From Bilamarchaeum sp050303335 (GTDB taxonomy: Archaea > Micrarchaeota > Micrarchaeia > Anstonellales > Bilamarchaeaceae): a stretch of 32,196 bases of DNA. Both the position numbers and the translations under genes were made by a program. The stretch's first letter is position 1, and every line of letters starts with the position of its first letter. This document shows, piece after piece, positions 22,393 through 29,800 of this stretch. The stretch is from assembly GCA_050303335.1 (NCBI GenBank), contig JBNLBN010000016.1, forward strand, positions 1 to 32,196, in the 5' to 3' direction. The notes beneath the pieces are model-generated. The model was given only the letters and a program-made list of their open reading frames with translations. It searched no databases and was not told the DNA's origin.

Positions 22393-22938
22393 ATGAGAGG
22401 CAGACAAAAAAGAGGCCCGGACAGTTCACCTGTTACCTTGCCTTCCGGAGATACACCGAAACCTATTCACAAGACCGCTCCGCTTACAGAGACCCTAGGT
22501 CCTGTTCCGCTGATTGAAGCATGTGCATATTCTACAATAGAAGAGGTCAGGAGATTGCTCGATGAAGGTGCCGATTTGGATGCCATTGATGGCAGAGGCA
22601 CAACTGCATTGATAACTGCAGCTTCCAAAAACAGGTGCGATATCGTTTCGCTCCTGGTTGATAGGGGCGCTGCTATTGACCAGAAGGATAAAAATGGCCG
22701 CACCGCTCTTATGGCCGCATCTGCTCATGGCTATGAGGAGCTGACAGGGTTTCTAATTGTCCATGGGGCAGATCCTCATATTATGGACAATAGTGGCCAG
22801 ACTGCTGAGCAGATGGCCGAATTCCACGGTGCAAGGAAAATCGCAACTGAAATTGCGGATACTATTGACGAAACGGGCCTTAGGACTCAGTCTTCGCCCC
22901 CGCTGGCGCCGTTCTCATCTAAGCCCCCTTCAAAATAG
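22393..22938 (+). CDS. Ankyrin-repeat protein
   Basis: 181 residues. After a basic, Pro-rich N-terminal tail (1-38) come about three and a half ankyrin repeats: VPLIEACAYSTIEEVRRLLDEGADL, GTTALITAASKNRCDIVSLLVDRGAAI and GRTALMAASAHGYEELTGFLIVHGADP, then a capping partial repeat. The C-terminal tail is Ser/Pro-rich. No signal peptide or other domain. It is a protein-interaction module with no partner evident. In small archaea ankyrin proteins are sometimes discussed as host-interaction factors, which cannot be judged here. Its 3' end overlaps the phosphomutase gene by 20 nt. Confidence 0.88.
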   Translation: MRGRQKRGPDSSPVTLPSGDTPKPIHKTAPLTETLGPVPLIEACAYSTIEEVRRLLDEGADLDAIDGRGTTALITAASKNRCDIVSLLVDRGAAIDQKDKNGRTALMAASAHGYEELTGFLIVHGADPHIMDNSGQTAEQMAEFHGARKIATEIADTIDETGLRTQSSPPLAPFSSKPPSK

Positions 22939-24214
22939 TTTTCCATTCTTTTACAAGTTCTTCTGCTTTTTCCCTGGTTTTAGCCTCGGCAAAAATCCTA
23001 ACATAGTCTTCAGTTCCTGATGGCCTGACAATCACCCAGCAATCCTCGAAATCAATCCGGATCCCGTCGATCTCATTAGCCTCAAGCTTCTTCGCCTTTG
23101 CATAGTCTTTTGCTTTCCGGACCAGCCTTTTTTTCATTTCATTATCCGCAGGGATTTTTTGCTTTACGTTATGGTACTGTGGTATCATTTTCAGCCATTC
23201 TGAAAGCTTCTTCGCTTCGAGCGCCCCGACAAGCATGGCAGCAGTAAGGAAGCCGTCCTTTGCAAGCGAGAAATCCTTCCAGATCACTCCTCCAACTTCT
23301 TCGCCGCCCATCGATGCATCCTTCATCGCTTCACAAAGGTAGGGGGCCCCTATGGCCGTATGGATTACTTCAAGCCCCCTGCTTTTTGCAATATCATCAA
23401 CACACCTGCTTGTTGCAACTGTTGTTGCAATCTTTCCAGCAGGCCTGCCCCAGAGAACCGAAAGGGCAAATACCCTGTCTCCGATGACATAATTACCAAG
23501 TTCGTCAACAAAGACCACCCTGTCGCCGTCGGCATCCCATGCGATTCCCCCATCCGCCTTCTCGCTCACGACAGTCTTGATAAGATTGGATACGTTCTTT
23601 TCGGTCGGCTCGCTCTCCCTTCCAGGAAAGCGCCCGTCAAGATGCGAATTCAATGTGATAATCTGGCATCCGAGCTGCTTGAACAATGATGGCGCGATTG
23701 TGCATGCCGTGCCGTTTCCGCAGTCAAGGACCAGTTTCTTCTTTCCTTTTTTTGCCCGTTTCAATATCGCATCCTTGTGGTCTTCAACCGCACGGTCATA
23801 ATTCTCTATACTTCCTACTTTATCCCATTCAAGTCCTGGATTCTCCATCAGCTTTTCGATTTCCTTCCCTCGCTCGCTGGAAACTGCGATGCCATTGCCG
23901 TCAACCACCTTGATCGCATTCCATTCTGGCGGGTTGTGCGAAGCAGTAATAATGACAAGGCCATCTGCATCCAATTTCCTGATCATGAATTCAGCCGTCG
24001 GGGAGCTTACCACCCCAAGATCAATCACGTCGCAACCGACTGCCGCAAGGCCGCTTACAACGGCATTCTTGAGAACTTCGCCAGTAAGCCTGTTGTCTCT
24101 GGCAACCAGTATCTTTCCTTTCAGGTACCTGCCGATCCCGTAACCGATTCTGACCGCTTCATGTGGATTAAGGTCTTCAAACAATCCCCTTATTCCGTTC
24201 GTTCCGAAATGCAT
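22919..24214 (-). CDS. glmM: Phosphohexose mutase (phosphoglucosamine/phosphomannomutase type)
   Basis: 431 residues of the alpha-D-phosphohexomutase family, isomerising sugar 1- and 6-phosphates for activated sugars used in glycan and N-glycan synthesis. FGTNGIRG starts the protein; the phosphoserine is Ser92 in ITASHNPP; the metal loop is DADGDR (227-232); RPSGTEDYVRIF closes domain 4. The sugar loop reads GGEEVGG where most PMM/PGM enzymes have GEESGH, and archaeal GlmM-type enzymes vary here, so glucosamine specificity is inferred. ATG 24214 is 26-27 nt from the shared TATA box at 24237-24244. Confidence 0.9.
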   Translation of the reverse strand: MHFGTNGIRGLFEDLNPHEAVRIGYGIGRYLKGKILVARDNRLTGEVLKNAVVSGLAAVGCDVIDLGVVSSPTAEFMIRKLDADGLVIITASHNPPEWNAIKVVDGNGIAVSSERGKEIEKLMENPGLEWDKVGSIENYDRAVEDHKDAILKRAKKGKKKLVLDCGNGTACTIAPSLFKQLGCQIITLNSHLDGRFPGRESEPTEKNVSNLIKTVVSEKADGGIAWDADGDRVVFVDELGNYVIGDRVFALSVLWGRPAGKIATTVATSRCVDDIAKSRGLEVIHTAIGAPYLCEAMKDASMGGEEVGGVIWKDFSLAKDGFLTAAMLVGALEAKKLSEWLKMIPQYHNVKQKIPADNEMKKRLVRKAKDYAKAKKLEANEIDGIRIDFEDCWVIVRPSGTEDYVRIFAEAKTREKAEELVKEWKTILKGA

Positions 24215-24236
24215 GGATGAAATTCCCTCTCTAAGG

Positions 24237-24244
24237 ATTTAAAT
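24237..24244. promoter_or_regulatory. TATA box shared by glmM and mscL
   Basis: The palindrome ATTTAAAT is centred 26-27 nt from the glmM ATG (24214) and predicts a plus-strand start about 7 nt before the mscL ATG (24274). Confidence 0.5.
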
Positions 24245-24273
24245 TTTCTGGTTGATGTATTTGCCGTGATATT

Positions 24274-24579
24274 ATGGGTATGATCTCTGAATTCAAGGAA
24301 TTCCTCAATGAATACAAGATAATAGGACTCGCAGTTGCGTTCATTATGGGCGTTGCAACGACCAGCCTCGTGAAATCCCTGGTCGACAACATGATAATGC
24401 CTGTCGTTGGAATCATTCTTCCTGAAGGATCCTGGCAGACTGCCACTCTTGCTATCGGGCCTGTAAGTTTCGGGATCGGTGCGTTTATTGCAGAACTGAT
24501 CAACTTCGTGATCATAGCACTTGTGGTGTTCATGATCGCAAAGAAAGTCCTCAAGGAAGAAAAAGTCGCTAAGAAATGA
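24274..24579 (+). CDS. mscL: Large-conductance mechanosensitive channel
   Basis: 101 residues with the MscL plan: an amphipathic N-terminal helix (SEFKEFLNEYK), TM1 (IIGLAVAFIMGVATTSLVKSLVDNMIMP) with Gly-rich packing, a short periplasmic loop, TM2 (IGAFIAELINFVIIALVVFMIA) and a Lys/Glu C-terminal bundle. Pentameric tension-gated pore that releases solutes on osmotic downshock. It is shorter than E. coli MscL (136), mostly in the loop and C terminus. A second in-frame ATG at 24280 is possible. Overlaps the convergent orphan gene by 11 nt. Confidence 0.92.
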   Translation: MGMISEFKEFLNEYKIIGLAVAFIMGVATTSLVKSLVDNMIMPVVGIILPEGSWQTATLAIGPVSFGIGAFIAELINFVIIALVVFMIAKKVLKEEKVAKK

Positions 24580-26179
24580 CGTAGTCCCGGTGATCAGGGA
24601 CGCGTATTTCAATTTTTTCCAATTTTCCAAGTACCTTGAAATCCATCCTCTGATTCGCATACTCCTTAATCAGGACAAGTTTCAGTTTGCTGTGTGTACT
24701 GATACTCTTTGGTTTCCTGAGTTCCTCATGGGCAAACCTGCTCGCCCGCTCTTTTCCTGTGAGAAATAGCTTCATGTACAATACAAGGAGGCTTCTTTCG
24801 GTCCTTGCGATCCTGTCATTTTTATCCATCCGGATCCCAATGCCGCCTGCAAGGATTACGAAGCCATCTGCAACTTTGATTCCGCCTTGGGTTGAATATG
24901 TACGTGCGAATCTCCTATGAAGCTGGAACGGGCAGGAGCGCGACAGCTTTTCACCGTTTATACGTTTTTCCCAGTCGTCCTCGTAATACAAAGCCTTCTT
25001 GTTTCCAATCAAGGCATCCTGGACAGCGGATCCTCCTTTCATTTCATACAGTTCCTGAAGCCGGATGCCTGCTCTCTTCATCTTTGAATCGAATCTTGCA
25101 TCGGAACGGAGGACAAAATTTATGAAATTCCCTGCGACTTCCGGATCCGTGCATCCTGATACAAGATCAATCGCAGTCTTGTACGTCCTGATCCTATTAA
25201 GCCATTTGTTGAAATATGGGCTCGAAGTCACAAGCAGCCATGCCTTTTCCTTCGGGAGTCTCATGCCGTTTGCCAAAGCCCTGATCTCCTCGATCCTATC
25301 GCAGACCGCTTCCGCACTTACAAGCGAAGCCGCTTTGCATCTTCGGAGCTTTTCATATGTGCTAGCAGGGTATCCGGAAAATTCCTCCAGCATCCTTTTC
25401 TCGAATTCAGGTTCATTCTTTTCCATCAGGAAAGAAGTAATCCTTGTTTCAAACTCGTCATTCGAACAGCTCAGGATGGTGGATCTTGTTTCAAGAAGTT
25501 CCTGCCAATCAGGGACATCTGCCTTCAGCCTCGCGATCCTTGCCAGCATGTTCTCCGGGGATAGGCCGCTTTTTGATATATACTTCCTTGCCTCATCCTC
25601 GCTGAAAACCTCCCCAAGGGCTTCAATTACACCGTCATATTTTTTTCCCAGTTTTTCCGTGCTCTCAATCCACCTTGAATATTCGCTGGGTCTTCGCGAA
25701 AGCAATGCACTCTCTAGCGCGTAATTAAGCTTTCCTTCTCCGAATTTTTGCCTTATCTCCCTCATTCTTCCGGGAATCCTTTCGATTTCGATAGTTTTCA
25801 ATCCACTGTATTTTTCTGAAACCTCTTTTCCTGCAAGTTCATCGATCTCCCTGAGCAGCTTCCCCCTCCTGCTTTTTTCCCCGGCTTTGTTCAAGGCCGC
25901 TTTCTCGAGCCTCTCATAAGCAGTTCCAGTATGTATCAGGTTGCCCCATGGAAGGTCATACTTTTTATCCCCGACAATCTCCTGCACCCGTTCAAGCCTG
26001 AACATCAGTGTATCTAGCGGACAAGGCCTTACACGGTTGTATCTGTCGACCAGTTCTTCTGCCCTTGTCTGTCCGACATGTCTTGCAAGCCTGCCCTTGA
26101 AATCATCCAGTATGACCTCCCTTGGCATCTCAAGGAATTTCGGCCTTGATCTTTCCATGCTAACCTGGTGCATTCTCAT
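24569..26179 (-). CDS. Large helical protein of unknown function
   Basis: 536 residues, strongly basic, without signal peptide or membrane segments. Nearly all predicted helix: recurring units of 30-40 residues such as FSEDEARKYISKSGLSPENMLARIARL and EKAWLLVTSSPYFNKWLNRIRTY resemble an irregular helical-repeat solenoid, faintly like mTERF repeats. A final compact part (FVILAGGIGIRMDKNDRIARTERSLL) looks beta-alpha. RNA- or DNA-binding is plausible from the charge, but no family is recognised. The frame is open to 26341, but the TATA box at 26218-26225 excludes that start; ATG 26179 is used (26173 and 26158 are alternatives). Divergent from the trm56 gene. Confidence 0.65.
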   Translation of the reverse strand: MRMHQVSMERSRPKFLEMPREVILDDFKGRLARHVGQTRAEELVDRYNRVRPCPLDTLMFRLERVQEIVGDKKYDLPWGNLIHTGTAYERLEKAALNKAGEKSRRGKLLREIDELAGKEVSEKYSGLKTIEIERIPGRMREIRQKFGEGKLNYALESALLSRRPSEYSRWIESTEKLGKKYDGVIEALGEVFSEDEARKYISKSGLSPENMLARIARLKADVPDWQELLETRSTILSCSNDEFETRITSFLMEKNEPEFEKRMLEEFSGYPASTYEKLRRCKAASLVSAEAVCDRIEEIRALANGMRLPKEKAWLLVTSSPYFNKWLNRIRTYKTAIDLVSGCTDPEVAGNFINFVLRSDARFDSKMKRAGIRLQELYEMKGGSAVQDALIGNKKALYYEDDWEKRINGEKLSRSCPFQLHRRFARTYSTQGGIKVADGFVILAGGIGIRMDKNDRIARTERSLLVLYMKLFLTGKERASRFAHEELRKPKSISTHSKLKLVLIKEYANQRMDFKVLGKLEKIEIRVPDHRDYVIS

Positions 26180-26217
26180 TGAATCACAAGTAGATGGTAG
26201 ATATAGTCGATAGATGG

Positions 26218-26225
26218 TTTTAAAA
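26218..26225. promoter_or_regulatory. TATA box shared by the helical orphan and trm56
   Basis: The palindrome TTTTAAAA is centred 26-27 nt before the trm56 ATG (26248). On the other strand it predicts a start near 26195, about 16 nt before ATG 26179. Confidence 0.5.
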
Positions 26226-26247
26226 AAATTCGGAAAAAAATGGAATA

Positions 26248-26751
26248 ATGGAAATTCACGTTCTCCGGCTGTCCCATCGCCTTCCAAGGGATGAGCGCAT
26301 CTCCACCCATGTTGCGCTTGTAGCAAGGGCATTTGGAGCATCCAAGATGATTTACACCGGTCAGAAGGATCAGGGTCTCGAGGATTCGCTCAAAAGAATT
26401 TGCACAAACTGGGGCGGGAATTTTGAAGTTTCATTTGAAAAATCCCATTCCCGGGTGATTTCCAGATACAAGGAAGACGGCTTCGACATCATCCACCTTA
26501 CGATGTACGGAACGGCAGTTGATGAAATAAAGAAGCCGAAAAAAGCCCTCATAATAGTCGGTTCAGAACATGTGCCCTCAGATGTCTACAAGATGGCCGA
26601 CCAGAACATATCGGTATCAAACCAGCCCCACAGCGAAGTGGCAGCCCTTGCAGTGGCACTCGACAGGCTTGTGGACTGGCAGAAACTGAAGTTCCACGGG
26701 AAAAAAGAGATTATCCCCTCTGCAGATTCCAAGAACCTCCGATCGGGGTAG
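26248..26751 (+). CDS. trm56: tRNA (cytidine-56-2'-O)-methyltransferase
   Basis: 167 residues of the archaeal aTrm56 SPOUT methyltransferase family: LRLSHRLPRDERISTHVALVARAFGA at the N terminus, and the C-terminal knot IIVGSEHVPSDVYKMADQNISVSNQPHSEVAALAVALDRL, both strongly characteristic. It 2'-O-methylates C56 in the tRNA T-loop using S-adenosylmethionine. Leaderless start at ATG 26248. The tRNA-Ile gene in this window has an intron two bases past C56, so methylation and splicing may have a required order. A T-rich terminator follows. Confidence 0.95.
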   Translation: MEIHVLRLSHRLPRDERISTHVALVARAFGASKMIYTGQKDQGLEDSLKRICTNWGGNFEVSFEKSHSRVISRYKEDGFDIIHLTMYGTAVDEIKKPKKALIIVGSEHVPSDVYKMADQNISVSNQPHSEVAALAVALDRLVDWQKLKFHGKKEIIPSADSKNLRSG

Positions 26752-26757
26752 AAACAT

Positions 26758-26773
26758 CCATTTTTTAATTTTT
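26758..26773 (+). terminator. T-rich terminator after trm56
   Basis: CATTTTTTAATTTTTC on the plus strand, 7 nt past the trm56 stop codon, has two T-runs as in archaeal terminators. The remaining 50 nt before the giant gene hold only its Shine-Dalgarno region. Confidence 0.4.
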
Positions 26774-26823
26774 CCAGACACAATTCAATCAGGATGGTTT
26801 AGTATTAATTAGGAGTATCGCAA

Positions 26824-29800
26824 ATGGCCGGATCTCGGTTTAGAACAAGGACTTCAAGGGGGATCGCAGGCCTATCGCTTTCAAAATACCTGATTGCCGG
26901 AACCATTCTTACTACCGTAATGGATTTAAATATTGGAAATCCATCTATTGCTATGGCACAACCTGCAATGAAAAAAGAGCCAACAGAGGAAGAACTCGTC
27001 CAGTTTGCCCAGACCGCATTCAACCATTTCAAGGACTTCACATTAACAGGGAACGAAACATCCAAGAATGAATTCAGGGCCCTCTGGGACCAGTACGGCA
27101 CCAGCAAGGCGTTCGAGGATGCCATTTTCGCGCATATCCAGGACGATCCGGATAGCTACAAGAAGATGGTTGTATCATACAAGGATAAGGTGGGGGACTG
27201 GCCCTCGCTTATGGATCTCTTTTCCGCTCTTGATATATGCTACACGGAATTCAGGAGCGATGCACCGGATATTGAAAAGCTCAATTCCCAGTTCGGAGAG
27301 GGTTTTGTATCCTCATTGAAAGTGCCGGAGACCAAACCCCCGGTTGCAAAGGCAAAGCCTACGAAAGTCAAATCAAACTACACAAAACTCGGGGAGCAGG
27401 CAGCAGCGCATTTCCGGGAATTCGTAACAACCGGCAACAACAATGAGAGGGCAGCATTCTGGGACCTTTACCAGAAGAACAAGTCCAACGACCAGTTCCT
27501 GGACGTGCTCTATGCAGACATCAAGGCCAAGCCCCAGATATTCAAGGAACTCGTGATCTCATACGAGCGGAAATTCGGCGAATGGCCCGACATCGAAAAG
27601 CTTTACAAGGCGGTAAATGCCTGCCACATGGAACTACGCAAGCCGGAGCTTGAGCAGGACCTTGCAAAGCTTACCGAGAAATACGGACACGCCTTCGTTG
27701 CGCATCTGCAGAAGCTTCTCGAAAGCAAGGTAGTCCCGGTAAGAGTCCCCGGAAGGATCGAGGAATCGACCATGGACTACTTCATCCAGCAGTTCGGCCT
27801 GAAGGTTCCAGCAAACGCAACCGAGGACCAGAAGATGGAAAAGCTCGTGACCTATTTCAAGAAGCAGTTTTACATTACAAGCCAGCAGGAGGCAAACGAC
27901 CTCACAAATGCACTCCTTCGTGCCTATACCATGATCGAGTCGAAGCACAGGCCTGCATTCGCGCGATGGATCGTGGAAATGGACAAGGAGGAGAGGAAGA
28001 CCCTTGCAACGAACGTGAAAGTAAGGACTTCTGCAAGAAGCCTCGCAGTGCCCTATGAATATGTGAAGACCGAATACATGGACTGGGTGCAGGCCCAGGT
28101 CGACAAGAAGACAGAGATCAGCAAGCTCGAGCAGGAGCTCATGACCTACCCGAACTTCATCCAGGACGGATCCCTTTCCAAGTTTTCCTCTGATTTCGAG
28201 CAGACCCCGTCTGATTACAACCTTGAGGTGCTCTTCAAGAGGCTTGACTATGTCGACAAGAAAATAAAGTCATTGACCCTCCAGGGCAAGTCAACCAAGG
28301 AACTCGAAGCCGAAAGGGAAATGCTCGTTAAATGGCTATCCTCCATCGGCCTCAAGAAGGAGGACCCGGCAGAATCCCTCCAGACTCTTAAGGCAGGGCT
28401 TGTAGAGATACAAATAAACTATTATAGCATCGATCCGAACGATCCAAGGCTTGTCAGCACACTGATAAGCGTGGAATCAAATCCAAAGATGTCTATGATC
28501 TACAAGAAGTTCCTCTCCGAAATCGACAGCAGGTCAGGAAAACTCTTTACAGGAATCCCGATCTCAGCCAAGAACTACTCCCAGAGGATTGCTGAGCGTA
28601 TCGGGGTAAGACTCAGCCCCACAGCTATCGAGAGGGGCCAGGCAGCATGGTTCCAGGAGTATTATGATCCTAGCGCTCCGGAAGAAGACGACACCGATGT
28701 CACTGCTACAGAGGCGAGGATGTACAATGACATATCCGCGCTTTCTCCGATGGCTGCAGTTGCGTTCCTTGATTATCTTCAGACTGCAAAGGACGGCGGT
28801 CTGACGAGCGAGGCCGAGCGTGCGATGGTTGTTCGCAGCGCATCAAGGCTCTTCCAGATAAGTCCGCTTTTAGTAGTGCAGTATTTTGCAGCGATAAAGA
28901 ACCTTGCATCGGTTTGCGAGGACAACGAGGAAGTATACAGGGACGCACTTACAGCACTGACAGCCAGGATAGAAGCAGAAACAGAACCAATACTTTCAGA
29001 TATCACGCCTGCCCAGATCCTTCCGCTTAATGTCAGGAACACGATTACGAACCTCAGCAATGCACTTGGAGAACTTGCAATGATTGAAAAATCATCAATT
29101 GCACAGTACGACAGGCTGAACCTGATGGATGACCGCCTCCGGCTCAGGCTCCAGCAGCCGCCCCACCATATAACACAGCAGCCGCCGAATTACGCTCCCA
29201 GGCTTCTTGTGCCAAGATCCAGGCCGGGCCAGTACAATCCGCCATATTTCCTGCCGACAAGAATCCTTGCTACACGGCCTATCACTCCATTCACTGCAGG
29301 AGGGGTATTCACTTCGGCACAGCAGTATCAGGGCAGGATACAGATGCCCCAGTTCAATCCTATCTTCGTCAATTCCGGTTCCGCAGCCGTCGGCCAGTCA
29401 TTCGAATATTACATAGATCCGCAGCATCCGGTGATAAATGTCAGTTCATATCTCCCGGGCGTCCAGATAACCGGCCTCAGTGGAACAAAGCTCCTCAATG
29501 AGATAGCAAGGGCGTTCATACCCACAACGAGGCCTGATTACAGTGGAAGGGTCGTTGAAGGGGGCGGAGGTGCAGGTATTTCCGGAAAGAAACCTGAGGA
29601 CAAATGGGAAGTGGGTGGTGCAGGTCTGGGAACCTTCATCACGCCAAGCGGTGGTGTTTCGATCGGAGGAGCGAAGACGGACGATCGTGTATTCGGAGGA
29701 ATGGCTGCCCTGGCAGTACCGATAGGATACCCCGTATTCAGTCCTGGAGACAATGGGGAGGTCACAGGAATCGATTCAGCAATTGCTGGTCACGAAGTGC

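Noticed and set aside
24190..24660. Opposite-strand frame across mscL.
   Set aside because: His/Asn/Ser-rich shadow of the mscL coding strand; MscL topology is unambiguous.
28706..29765. Overlapping opposite-strand and alternate-frame open frames within the giant gene.
   Set aside because: They follow its codon periodicity as shadows, have no ribosome-binding sites and biased, low-complexity compositions.
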